Source of the DNA: Chlorogloeopsis fritschii
GTDB taxonomy: Bacteria > Cyanobacteriota > Cyanobacteriia > Cyanobacteriales > Nostocaceae
Length of the DNA: 64,000 nucleotides
Direction: 5' to 3' (one strand)
Assembly (NCBI RefSeq): GCF_043099315.1
Contig: NZ_CP170746.1
This document shows positions 17,991 through 26,571 of this stretch, piece after piece. The notes under the pieces were generated by a model. It was not told the DNA's origin. It searched no databases and was given only the letters and a program-made list of their open reading frames with translations. Within the stretch, counting starts at the first letter, position 1; each line of letters begins with the position of its first letter. The position numbers and the translations under genes are program-made.

Positions 17991-19277
17991 ATGCTTATCG
18001 AATTTAGTGTCGGTAACTACAGATCGTTTAAGGAGCAAGTCACCTTTAGCATGGTGGCAGCTAACCTTGTTGCGAAAGACAAAAAGCTTGATGAAAACAA
18101 CGTTTTTGAAGTAGATGATGACCTTAAACTACTTAAGAGCGCCGCAATATACGGTGCAAATGCTAGTGGTAAAAGTAATCTAGCTAGAGCTTTAACTTTC
18201 ATGAGATGGTTCATGATTAATTCTTCTAAAGAGACTCAAAGTACGGAAAAAATAGGTGTTGAGCGATTTAAGCTCAGTACTGAAACCGAAGCTAAACCAT
18301 CTTTTTTTGAAATAGTATTTTTAATGAATGGCAAGAGATATAGATATGGATTTGAGGCAACTCGTGACAGAGTTGTCTGTGAATGGTTATTTTATGTTCC
18401 AAAATCAAGAGAAACTAAACTTTTTGAGCGCAAACAGGACAATATTAGTGTTTCTAAAACCTATAAAGCTGATGGAATTCAGCAGAAAACAAGACATAAT
18501 GCTCTTTTCTTGTCTGTATCTGCTCAATTTAATGTCAACATTGCAGAAAAAATCTTGGATTGGCTGACAAATAGAGTCAAAGTTGTCTCTGGTTTAGATG
18601 ATAGAGGCTATCAAGGATACACAGTTAGTTGTTTAATGGATAACGAAAATAAAGATGAAATTCTTCAGTTGCTTAAAAAATTAGATTTGGGATTTAGTGA
18701 TGTCAAGGTAGAAGAAATTGAAATTACTGCTGATTCTTTCCCTAATGAGCTACCAGATGAAATAAAGAATTTTATTCTAAAAAATGGAGGAAGAAAAATA
18801 ACATCAGTTCAAACTATGCACCGAAAATTTGATGGAAAAGGAAATTCTGTATCTACAGAGATGTTTGATTTAGATGATCAAGAGTCTGAGGGAACTCAAA
18901 AAGTTTTTGCTTTGGCAGGGCCTCTTGTTGATACCCTGAAAAATGGTAAAGTTTTAATCATTGATGAATTTGATGCTAGAATTCATCCTTTGATCAGTCG
19001 TGCAATTGTTGAATTATTTAATTCCAACGAAACAAATCCAAGTAACGCTCAGTTAATATTCATGACTCACGATACCAATTTGCTTAGTAATAAGCTTTTT
19101 CGTAGAGATCAGATTTGGTTTGCTGAAAAGAATAGATATGGTGCAACAGATTTGTACTCTCTAGCAGAATATAAAGTCCGTAACGATGCCTCATTTGAGA
19201 GTGATTACATTAAAGGTAGATATGGCGCAATTCCATATATCGGAAATTTGAATCATCTCATTGACTCTCATGCCTAG
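17991..19277 (+). CDS. AAA ATPase, RloA/AbiLi-like defence component
   Basis: The 428-aa protein starts with the MLIEFSVGNYRSFKEQ signature of AAA_15/OLD-like ATPases. Walker A is GANASGKS (about 55-62), Walker B is VLIIDEFD (about 321-328) and the switch motif FMTHDTNLL follows near 360. There is no fused TOPRIM. The next gene overlaps it by 8 bp and encodes a TOPRIM RloB-like protein, so the two form the RloA-RloB (AbiL) pair, known as a phage-abortive module in other bacteria. By analogy the ATPase senses infection and licenses the nuclease-like partner; this is inference here. Codon use is more AT-rich than the surrounding housekeeping genes, consistent with transfer. Confidence 0.9.
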   Translation: MLIEFSVGNYRSFKEQVTFSMVAANLVAKDKKLDENNVFEVDDDLKLLKSAAIYGANASGKSNLARALTFMRWFMINSSKETQSTEKIGVERFKLSTETEAKPSFFEIVFLMNGKRYRYGFEATRDRVVCEWLFYVPKSRETKLFERKQDNISVSKTYKADGIQQKTRHNALFLSVSAQFNVNIAEKILDWLTNRVKVVSGLDDRGYQGYTVSCLMDNENKDEILQLLKKLDLGFSDVKVEEIEITADSFPNELPDEIKNFILKNGGRKITSVQTMHRKFDGKGNSVSTEMFDLDDQESEGTQKVFALAGPLVDTLKNGKVLIIDEFDARIHPLISRAIVELFNSNETNPSNAQLIFMTHDTNLLSNKLFRRDQIWFAEKNRYGATDLYSLAEYKVRNDASFESDYIKGRYGAIPYIGNLNHLIDSHA

Positions 19278-19872
19278 AAAAAAGGAAAACTCTCGTGGAT
19301 ATTTACCTAGAAAAGTTAATACGAGGGAAGTCAGGCAGAGATTCTTGATCGTATGTGAAGGTGAGAAAACAGAACCTAACTACTTTAGGAGTTTTCGTGT
19401 TCCCAAGAATGTCGCTGAAATAGACGTGCAGGGTTTAGGAGAGAATCCAAGCAAGCTAGTTCAAAGCGCAAAGGAACTACAAAATCAAGAAGACTACGAT
19501 CAGGTATGGTGTGTTTTTGATCGTGATTCTTGGCCTATGGAAGATTTTAATAATGCCATTAAAAATGCTGATGCTCAAGGATTTAAAGTAGCTTATTCTA
19601 ATGAAGCGTTTGAACTATGGTATGTCTTGCATTTTGAGTTTCTCAATACTGGTATTCCTCGAAGTGATTATAAGAAGAAGTTAACTTCTTTACTTGGTAA
19701 GACATATAAGAAGAATAGCGAAACAATTTATGATGAGCTATTTGAGAAGCAATCTATTGCTATTAAAAATGCTGAAAATCTTCTGAAACAATATGCTCCT
19801 CACATTCCAGCCAGAGACAATCCATCAACGACAGTGCATCTGTTAGTGCAGGAACTCAACAAGTTTATTTAG
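19270..19872 (+). CDS. RloB/AbiLii-like TOPRIM protein
   Basis: The start is at MPRKKENSRG (an ATG three codons earlier is possible), overlapping the ATPase gene by 8 bp. The basic N-terminal tail is typical of RloB. TOPRIM motifs are visible: FLIVCEGEKTEPNYF, with the catalytic Glu near residue 28, and VWCVFDRDSWP, with the DxD near 84. NEAFELWYVLHFE is also characteristic of RloB. TOPRIM folds in defence proteins act as metal-dependent nucleases on DNA or tRNA; the target of this one is unknown. The gene is translationally coupled to the ATPase. Confidence 0.9.
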   Translation: MPRKKENSRGYLPRKVNTREVRQRFLIVCEGEKTEPNYFRSFRVPKNVAEIDVQGLGENPSKLVQSAKELQNQEDYDQVWCVFDRDSWPMEDFNNAIKNADAQGFKVAYSNEAFELWYVLHFEFLNTGIPRSDYKKKLTSLLGKTYKKNSETIYDELFEKQSIAIKNAENLLKQYAPHIPARDNPSTTVHLLVQELNKFI

Positions 19873-19975
19873 TAAAGTAGGTAGTCACTTGGAATGCGAT
19901 CGCTTTAGCACTTTGGCATTATTAGGTTAAAAAGCACTGCAAGCGTATGTAACAGTGACGGGCGTGGAATCTAGG

Positions 19976-21559
19976 TTAGAACAGAAAAGTGGTTCGCAGC
20001 GTTCCCACATAAATAGTGCCGTTGTCGCTATTGTGCTCTGGATTCGTAACTACAAAAAAGCCAGGGGTAATATAAAGTCTATCTGTAATTTGGTGGCGAT
20101 AGAAAGCTTCAAAATGTAAAGAAGTGTCTGGATCTTCGCGTCCTGAAATGTCATTGTCAATCACTTTTGGTGGTTGACCAATGATAATACCCAATAAGTC
20201 GCCACCTCGACCTAAAAAGTCTGTAAAAGCTAAACCTACAGCCCAAGTTAAGACTGTCGCATTGCTGCCTTTATTTGGTTCAGATTCAGCATGAGCGTCT
20301 ATTAAACCCAACCAGCCCGAAAGGTTAAAAGAACGGCTGACTCGGTAAGAAGTTTCTAGCCCATAAGCATTGACGCTTGTGGCAGCACCATCAAAAGGAT
20401 TTTCGGCATTAGCACTGCCAGCACCAGCACCCGGACTAATATTATAGGCATGAACATAAGTCAAAGCTGCAGCAAAATCTATCGTTGGCTGTAGTGTCAA
20501 TTGAGCGATCGCTCCATAAGCATCACCGCCAATTCCCACATCAGGATCGTTGGCTTGTGCCGATAAATACCCCACAGACAATCTTGCTACTCTACCGAAT
20601 AGATATTGAAAGCCAACCCCAGTACCTCCACCATTCAAACCGTAAATCCGAGATTCAATGCCAAAATTGGAAACCGCGCCAATACTACTACTGCTAAGGG
20701 GAGCATTGAGTGAAGGAGTAAAGCCAGTGAAGCCACCCCCCGCAGCCGCAAGGTAAACCAGTGCTTGCGGACTAAGATTGAACTCATATAGGAGCGCACT
20801 GATTTCAAAATCGTTGTCGTTGTCTCCTACAAAACTCAATTTAGACATATTTGTTCCGGTGACATCGACAAAATCAGGAGTATTTCTTGCTTCTATGCCG
20901 ACTCTGAGACGATCTTGCCCAAAAAAGCTGGTGTCAAAGTTTAAGGTGGCACGATTGCTAAGGATAAAATTGTCATCGATATCGCTACCCCCAAACCCAC
21001 TCACAGCAATTATGGCTTCGGCATTAAATAGGCTTGTGGTAGTGAATGAAGGCGACGCTTCCAACTGGGCTGTACGTGCCTCCAGACTGTCTATCTGATT
21101 CCGTACACTGGCTAATTCGGCAGCAAATTCATCTTGCAATCGCTGCACAACGTTCATATCTTCTTCAGTAATGGTTTTGTCTGTCGCTGTCTGAAGCAAT
21201 TGATTGATGCGCTCTAGGCAAGCATTCAATCCAGCTGCAAACTCGTAGCGATTCAGCGCTCTGTTACCTCTATAGGTGCGATCGCCATACCCAGCAATGC
21301 AACCATAGCGCTCTACCAGCGACTGCAACGCACCAAATGCCCAGTCGGTTGGTTGTACATCTGATAACTCAGAGACGGAAGTTACCTGAGCTATGCTGTC
21401 GTTGTCTTCTTCAATATCTTCAGGTTGAGCAGAAAGCAGTTGATTTGATGTTGTCTCACTTGCAGGAACCTGATTAGCAAGAGTGCTGTTGCTGAGAATC
21501 AAAATGAGGCTCAAAATAGCTGAACTAAGTTGAAGGCAATTCCAAAAACTTTTTGCCAT
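19976..21559 (-). CDS. SLH-domain outer-membrane porin (iron-uptake/OprB-like)
   Basis: The 527-aa protein has an N-terminal signal peptide (to about ANQ, residue 30). One SLH domain (DVQPTDWAFGALQSLVERYG to about residue 115) anchors it to the cell-wall peptidoglycan/polysaccharide. A coiled coil (about 125-165; NQIDSLEARTAQLEA) and a beta-barrel domain with many alternating strands follow, ending in a C-terminal phenylalanine (TTFLF) as in outer-membrane proteins. It belongs to the cyanobacterial major porin family (SomA/SomB-like), which lets inorganic ions and small solutes through the outer membrane. Substrate specificity cannot be read from the sequence. Confidence 0.92.
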   Translation of the reverse strand: MAKSFWNCLQLSSAILSLILILSNSTLANQVPASETTSNQLLSAQPEDIEEDNDSIAQVTSVSELSDVQPTDWAFGALQSLVERYGCIAGYGDRTYRGNRALNRYEFAAGLNACLERINQLLQTATDKTITEEDMNVVQRLQDEFAAELASVRNQIDSLEARTAQLEASPSFTTTSLFNAEAIIAVSGFGGSDIDDNFILSNRATLNFDTSFFGQDRLRVGIEARNTPDFVDVTGTNMSKLSFVGDNDNDFEISALLYEFNLSPQALVYLAAAGGGFTGFTPSLNAPLSSSSIGAVSNFGIESRIYGLNGGGTGVGFQYLFGRVARLSVGYLSAQANDPDVGIGGDAYGAIAQLTLQPTIDFAAALTYVHAYNISPGAGAGSANAENPFDGAATSVNAYGLETSYRVSRSFNLSGWLGLIDAHAESEPNKGSNATVLTWAVGLAFTDFLGRGGDLLGIIIGQPPKVIDNDISGREDPDTSLHFEAFYRHQITDRLYITPGFFVVTNPEHNSDNGTIYVGTLRTTFLF

Positions 21560-21944
21560 ACTTCCTCATCACACCTAAATAGAAATGTCGCTGGTAAATG
21601 GCGCTTTTGATATCAACGGTCAAAAAGTAGAATTTTTTCTTTTGCAAACAAGCGAAAATTTATAGCAATGGCTAGTCTAGGCAAGCTATACCTGCAAAGG
21701 ATACCAAAGCCTAAGGTTATCTCTCACTTGGTCTCATTATCCCTGGAAACAGAAAGTTAGTACAGCATCATTCATCAGAAGCAACAATTTTTTCCTAAAG
21801 CAAAGGCAGATTTTCCCGGATTGTATAAATCATTTAATTAGTCAAGTAGATATCATGGGATTAATGTGGATTTTTGAGTGGAGCAGATTCCGAGCGATCG
21901 CCAATACCAATCACAGATAAATTGTGTACATGAAAGGCTATAAT
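21560..21944. other. Intergenic region between divergent porin and DUF2808 genes
   Basis: Promoter region of two divergent genes for envelope proteins. It is AT-rich with one HIP1-like site near 21895. No distinct operator or ORF was seen. Confidence 0.5.
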
Positions 21945-22493
21945 ATGCAGCTTCTCAAGTGGTTTCAAGTCGGTTTGCTTACAGGCACGCTAGCAGTCTC
22001 TTTAGGCTCTGTGGGAGTTTTAAGCCAGTCTGTACAAGCACAAGAATCTCAAGTTAGCATAACTTCCACTAAGAGTTCGGGTTTTCGTTTACTTGATGCC
22101 AAAACCAGCGAACAAAGTGTTGACACTCGCAACACAATGTACTATTTCACAATCAACTTACCAAAAGATGCTCCACCGTTAGAACGGATCACGATTCTCC
22201 AAGTAGGAGGCAGAAATCTGATTGAATACAACAAAGACAGAATTGGGACTTTTGTAAATCGCCAACGTGGGCAACAAGTTCCCCTCAAAGAAATCAAAAT
22301 CGATCCAAAGTCACAAGAAGTCACTGTTGTATTTGCGCGTCCACTTCAGCCTGGTCAAATAGTAACTGTTAATATTGGCCCGTTTGAGAATCCTCAAACT
22401 GACGGAAATTATTTGTTTAGTGTCAAGGCTTTTCCTCAAGGCGATACTAACGGGCAGTTAGTTGGTTACGCACGCTTGCGCTTTGTGAGATAA
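21945..22493 (+). CDS. DUF2808 secreted protein
   Basis: The start MQLLKWFQVG is preferred because GAAAGG lies 7 bases upstream; GTG at 21924 and ATG at 21930 are alternatives. A signal peptide ends near VQAQE. The mature protein of about 155 residues carries the DUF2808 pattern: MYYFTINLPKDAPPLERITI, a VVFARPLQPGQIVTVNIGP strand block and a GYARLRF ending. DUF2808 proteins are exported proteins found widely in cyanobacteria and have no known function. The gene is divergent from the porin and followed by a hairpin terminator. Confidence 0.85.
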   Translation: MQLLKWFQVGLLTGTLAVSLGSVGVLSQSVQAQESQVSITSTKSSGFRLLDAKTSEQSVDTRNTMYYFTINLPKDAPPLERITILQVGGRNLIEYNKDRIGTFVNRQRGQQVPLKEIKIDPKSQEVTVVFARPLQPGQIVTVNIGPFENPQTDGNYLFSVKAFPQGDTNGQLVGYARLRFVR

Positions 22494-22523
22494 ATTTATT
22501 AGTCTGAAAATCACTAGGGTTCT

Positions 22524-22560
22524 GATTCCCGGCTTCTTGAAAAAGTCGGGAATCTTGTTG
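22524..22560 (+). terminator. Intrinsic terminator after DUF2808 gene
   Basis: The stem GATTCCCGGCTT / AAAGTCGGGAATC is followed by a short T-rich run, 31 bp after the stop codon. Confidence 0.65.
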
Positions 22561-22796
22561 TTTCGTTAAATAATTTAATTTAAAAACTTTAGCTAAATAT
22601 GAACAATAGTAAACTTTTAAGTATCAGAAAAAATTTCTGTAACAGAAATCTTTTACCACTGCTTTTACGACTTAAGGTAGTTATTTCTTGTAGCTAACTC
22701 TATCTTTAGAAAGTTGCTTAATTAATTAAGAAGAAATTAATTTACATCTATAACAGTGGCTTTTAACTGTCTAAATAACACAGTTTATCAAATAGA

Positions 22797-22855
22797 AGTC
22801 AGGAGCCAGAAGCCAGAATAAATTCTTCATTCTGACTCCTGAATTCTGGATTCTT
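22797..22855. repeat. Dispersed repeat, CAGAAGCCAGAAT family
   Basis: AGGAGCCAGAAGCCAGAAT followed by ATTCTGACTCCTGAATTCTGG forms an imperfect inverted repeat. A related copy in the other orientation lies at 62920-63022. Confidence 0.6.
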
Positions 22856-23087
22856 CTTCAATCCTTCTTGAAGGGGCTGCTGTATATTTAAGGGTTATTA
22901 GCAAAATGTTACTCTTATTTAGAATCAAGCTGCTTATTTTTAAGCCAGCTTAATTTTAAGTTTCTTGAATTTTTTGTTCATCGTTTAAGCATTTTTGCTA
23001 AAAGTTAACACAAAATAATCCTTACTTAAGCTATTCCATGTTTTCATTTCTTAATCATTATTACCACTAGCGATCGCTACATTGATA

Positions 23088-24401
23088 ATGTTGTACCGAA
23101 AGCCAATCAACAAGCTGCAAAAATTCATACAAAAACAAAGTTTTTTGCATCTAGGAATTTTTCTAGCAATTCTGTTGGGTATTATATTGTTCAGTTGGGT
23201 AGCACTTTCGCAGCGACCAGTTACCCTCAGTATGTTAATTACTGCCCCTGATGCCCAACCTTGGAGGCAGGGTTTGATTAAAGACTTCGAGGCTAAGAAC
23301 CCAGGCATTCGCATTAACTTAGTTGAGGGGCCAAATGCCACAAATTTACTCGAAGACTTGTATACTTCATCTTTTATCTTGGGTGAATCTCCTTACGATC
23401 TGGTCAATATGGACATCATTTGGACGCCCAAGTTTGCTGCGGCTGGATGGTTGCTACCCCTAGACGATCGCATTACCAAAGAGGAGTTAGCAGCATTTTC
23501 GCCCAAGGATGTAGAAGGGGGACGTTATCAAGGCAAGCTGTACCGCATTCCCATGCGTTCTGACGTAGGAGTGCTTTACTATCGGGAAGATTTACTTAAA
23601 GAAGCAGGATTTAAACCGCCAGAAACCTTTGCGGATCTGATGCAAATTTCCCAAGCCTTGCAAAAGAAAGACGAGGTAAATTGGGGCTATGTTTGGCAGG
23701 GACGCCAATACGAAGGACTCGTAGCGATGTTTGTGGAAGTCCTCGACGGCTTTGGTGGCTTCTGGGTTAATCCTGACACGCTCGAAGTTGGGCTAGATCG
23801 ACCAGAAACATTACGAGCCGTTGAGTTTCTACGCAGTACCATCAGGCAGGGTGTTTCTCCGCCTGGAGTCACGACTTATATAGAAGAAGACACCCGGCGC
23901 TTTTTCCAAAATGGTCAAGTGGCGTTTTTACGAAGTTGGCCTTATGTGTGGCCTTTAGCCCAGGCAAAAGGTTCGCCAATCCAGGGTAAAGTTGGGATTA
24001 AATCGATGGTTCATGCTCCTGGCAAGACGGGGGCTGCTTGTCTGGGAGGTTGGGGTTTAGGGATTTCTAAATCCTCTAGGCATCCTGAAGAAGCGTGGAA
24101 AGCAATTCAGTACTTTACTAGTGAAGAAGCACAGCGCCAGTTTGTTTTGAATGCAGGCTTTGTGCCAAGCCGACGGTCATTATTTACAGATCCAAAGATT
24201 GTAGCCGAATATCCCCACTATCCGCAGTTACTAGAGATTGTAGACAACGCAGTTTTACGTCCGCCGATCGCCCAATACGCTCAGACTTCAGATATTTTAC
24301 AGCGTTATCTCAGTGCCGCACTATCCGGTCGGATGAACCCGGAACGAGCAATGCAAGCTGCTGCGGCTGAAACGCGCCGACTGCTAGGGGCTAGGGGCTA
24401 G
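23088..24401 (+). CDS. Sugar ABC transporter substrate-binding protein (CUT1)
   Basis: From MLYRKPINK; an ATG two codons upstream is equally possible. A hydrophobic N-terminal segment (about 18-38) exports or anchors the protein; no lipobox Cys is visible. The rest is a family-1 solute-binding fold: DFEAKNPGIRINLVEGP, YDLVNMDIIWTPKFAAAGWL, RIPMRSDVGVLYYREDLL and GGWGLGISKSS. It likely binds a disaccharide or oligosaccharide (maltose/trehalose/glucosylglycerol-type) in the periplasm. It is the first gene of an operon with two permeases and an ATPase. The stop codon lies inside a GGGGCTA heptamer array, so the extreme C-terminus (LLGARG) is repeat-encoded. Confidence 0.92.
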   Translation: MLYRKPINKLQKFIQKQSFLHLGIFLAILLGIILFSWVALSQRPVTLSMLITAPDAQPWRQGLIKDFEAKNPGIRINLVEGPNATNLLEDLYTSSFILGESPYDLVNMDIIWTPKFAAAGWLLPLDDRITKEELAAFSPKDVEGGRYQGKLYRIPMRSDVGVLYYREDLLKEAGFKPPETFADLMQISQALQKKDEVNWGYVWQGRQYEGLVAMFVEVLDGFGGFWVNPDTLEVGLDRPETLRAVEFLRSTIRQGVSPPGVTTYIEEDTRRFFQNGQVAFLRSWPYVWPLAQAKGSPIQGKVGIKSMVHAPGKTGAACLGGWGLGISKSSRHPEEAWKAIQYFTSEEAQRQFVLNAGFVPSRRSLFTDPKIVAEYPHYPQLLEIVDNAVLRPPIAQYAQTSDILQRYLSAALSGRMNPERAMQAAAAETRRLLGARG

Positions 24402-24439
24402 GGGCTAGGGGCTAGGGGCTAGGGACTAGGGGCTAGGGG
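24384..24439. repeat. STRR, 7-bp tandem repeat CTAGGGG x8
   Basis: Eight heptamers (one CTAGGGA variant) span the end of the binding-protein gene and supply its TAG stop codon. A second array (ATGACAA, ATGACAA, ATGACTA from 24495) provides the ATG of the next gene. Confidence 0.9.
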
Positions 24440-24508
24440 CTAGAGAACAGGGGAGGAATAGACAAGCAACCTATTAACCACTAACTACTAACCAATGACA
24501 AATGACAA

Positions 24509-25420
24509 ATGACTAATTCACGTACGATCAGAAGTCGGGAACAACGGACAGCCTGGATCTTGCTAACACCAGCATTGCTGCTGCTGTTGTTTGTATTTGC
24601 TTACCCAATTTTACGAGCATTCTGGTTAAGTGTATTTACAAGAAATCTGGGAACGGAGCTACAACCCGTATTCTCTGGTTTGGAGAATTATGTGCGGATG
24701 GCGGGAGATGGCCGTTTTTGGCAGAGCCTTTGGATCACAACTGTGTTTACAACAGCATCCGTTGTCTCAGAACTAATACTAGGACTCTTGATTGCTCTAG
24801 TTCTCAATCAGGCGTTTTTTGGACGGGGCATAGTGCGTACCACTGCCATTCTACCTTGGGCTTTGCCTACTGCTCTGATTGGTCTGGCGTGGGCTTGGAT
24901 TTTTAACGACCAGTTTGGAGTTGTGAACGATATTCTCAGGCGGTTGGGGCTGATTGAGACTGGGATTAACTGGTTAGGAGATCCAACGCTGGCGATGATC
25001 GCACTGATTTTTGCCGATGTTTGGAAAACTACGCCCTTTATCAGTATTCTGCTGTTAGCTGGCTTGCAGTCAATACCAAAAGACCTTTATGAAGCTTACT
25101 CAGTCGATGGGGCGAACGCTTGGCAAAACTTCCGCAATATTACCCTGCCGCTACTGCTGCCGCAAATTCTGATCGCAGTTCTATTTCGGTTTGCTCAAGC
25201 TTTTGGGATTTTCGATTTGATTGCTGTCATGACTGGGGGCGGGCCTGGTGGCGCTACAGAAGTAGTGTCATTGTATATTTACTCTACAGTGATGCGCTAC
25301 TTAGATTTTGGTTATGGAGCAGCCCTCGTAGTGGTGACATTTCTGATTTTAATTGCTGCGGTGGCGATCGCTAGTTTCTTGCTTAACAAATACCGTGCCA
25401 GATCATCAGGAGCCATTTAA
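24509..25420 (+). CDS. Sugar ABC transporter permease (MalF type)
   Basis: The 303-aa inner-membrane protein has six predicted transmembrane segments (first LLTPALLLLLFVFAYPILRA). The cytoplasmic EAA loop EAYSVDGANAWQNFRNITLP contacts the ATPase. The ATG is the third in a 7-bp repeat, giving three ATGs in 14 bp, of which only this one is in frame. The second permease starts 4 bp after its stop, so the two are co-translated. It forms the heterodimeric channel with that permease. Confidence 0.93.
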   Translation: MTNSRTIRSREQRTAWILLTPALLLLLFVFAYPILRAFWLSVFTRNLGTELQPVFSGLENYVRMAGDGRFWQSLWITTVFTTASVVSELILGLLIALVLNQAFFGRGIVRTTAILPWALPTALIGLAWAWIFNDQFGVVNDILRRLGLIETGINWLGDPTLAMIALIFADVWKTTPFISILLLAGLQSIPKDLYEAYSVDGANAWQNFRNITLPLLLPQILIAVLFRFAQAFGIFDLIAVMTGGGPGGATEVVSLYIYSTVMRYLDFGYGAALVVVTFLILIAAVAIASFLLNKYRARSSGAI

Positions 25421-25423
25421 CCT

Positions 25424-26308
25424 ATGAGTGTAACTCCACAAGCATCTCCAGCAACTCCAAAACGAACAGAGAAAACCAGATTTTCTTGGCAAAAAATCTT
25501 GCTGCTCATAGCAATTGCATTAGTAGTGCTATTTAGTCTAGCGCCAGCTCTATGGCAATTGCTGACCTCGTTTAAAGTCAATGAGGATATTGCCGCCGTT
25601 CCTACTGTCTACTTCCCCACACGATTCACTTTCAATCACTACATTGAGTTATTTACCCGTCGTCCATTTTGGCGCTACATCTTCAACAGCGCCTTTGTGT
25701 CGATTACTTCTACAGCTGTAGCTTTAGCGATCGGCGCACCTGCTGCCTATGCTCTGGCACGGTTGCGTCCTTGGGGTGGACGGGTTATTCTTGCCAGTGT
25801 ACTGATCGTAACTTTGTTCCCTGGAATTCTGTTGTTTTTGGGACTGTTGGAAGTTATCCAGGCGCTCAGGCTGGGCAACAACTATCTGGCGCTAATCATA
25901 CCCTACACTGCGATCAATTTGCCGCTGACAATTTTAGTGCTGAGAAGCTTTTTCCAACAATTACCGAAAGACTTAGAAGACTCGGCTAGAGTCGATGGCT
26001 ACAACACCTTTCAACTACTATGGCAAATAGTCTTGCCTATGACTCTTCCCGCTTTGGTAACTACTGGAATTCTCGCCTTTATTTTTGCCTGGAACGAGTT
26101 TATCTTCGCTCTCACTTTTATGACTCGCGAAGAGTTGAAGACAATTCCCGTTGCTGCTGCTCAGTTGGGCGGTGCAACAGTATATGAAATTCCCTACGGC
26201 CCCATCGCCGCTGCTACTGTTGTGGGGACGTTACCCCTGGTTTTACTAGTTTTATTTTTCCAGCGCAGAATTGTCCAAGGTCTTACTGCTGGTGCTGTTA
26301 AGGGCTAA
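25424..26308 (+). CDS. Sugar ABC transporter permease (MalG type)
   Basis: The 294-aa inner-membrane protein has a cytoplasmic N-terminal tail, six transmembrane segments and an EAA loop EDSARVDGYNTFQLLWQIVL, followed by AFIFAWNEFIFALTF, a MalG hallmark. It is the partner of the preceding permease in one CUT1 importer. A repeat-filled gap of about 260 bp separates it from the ATPase gene. Confidence 0.93.
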   Translation: MSVTPQASPATPKRTEKTRFSWQKILLLIAIALVVLFSLAPALWQLLTSFKVNEDIAAVPTVYFPTRFTFNHYIELFTRRPFWRYIFNSAFVSITSTAVALAIGAPAAYALARLRPWGGRVILASVLIVTLFPGILLFLGLLEVIQALRLGNNYLALIIPYTAINLPLTILVLRSFFQQLPKDLEDSARVDGYNTFQLLWQIVLPMTLPALVTTGILAFIFAWNEFIFALTFMTREELKTIPVAAAQLGGATVYEIPYGPIAAATVVGTLPLVLLVLFFQRRIVQGLTAGAVKG

Positions 26309-26440
26309 TGATAAATGCTGAATTTTGAAAATACAGAATTTATCATTCATAATTCACGTCTAATGTGAATTAGCCGAACTCATCTTAAGTCGTGCCAAAT
26401 ATATAGATTAATTGCAAAATCCAATTTTATGGTGATAACG

Positions 26441-26503
26441 ACCACAGATAAACACAGATGCACACGGATAAATTATCTGTGTTTATCTGTGTCCATCTGT
26501 GGT
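26441..26503. repeat. Palindromic dispersed repeat (ACCACAGAT...ATCTGTGGT)
   Basis: Inverted repeat built from ACACAGAT/ATCTGTGT words, with 9-bp perfect outer arms. It lies within the transporter operon between permease and ATPase genes, and its RNA would fold into a long hairpin that could influence downstream expression. Confidence 0.75.
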
Positions 26504-26571
26504 CGATTTCTAAAACATGATTTTTGCTTGCCGTTTTAATTCATATCAGACGTAATTCATCATTCATAATC

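Larger units (their letters stand above)
22494..23087. other. Intergenic region with terminator and dispersed repeat
   Basis: It contains a terminator hairpin (22524-22560) and a CAGAAGCCAGAAT/ATTCTGG-type dispersed repeat (22797-22855). The rest is AT-rich leader DNA before the ABC transporter operon. No coding sequence was seen. Confidence 0.6.
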
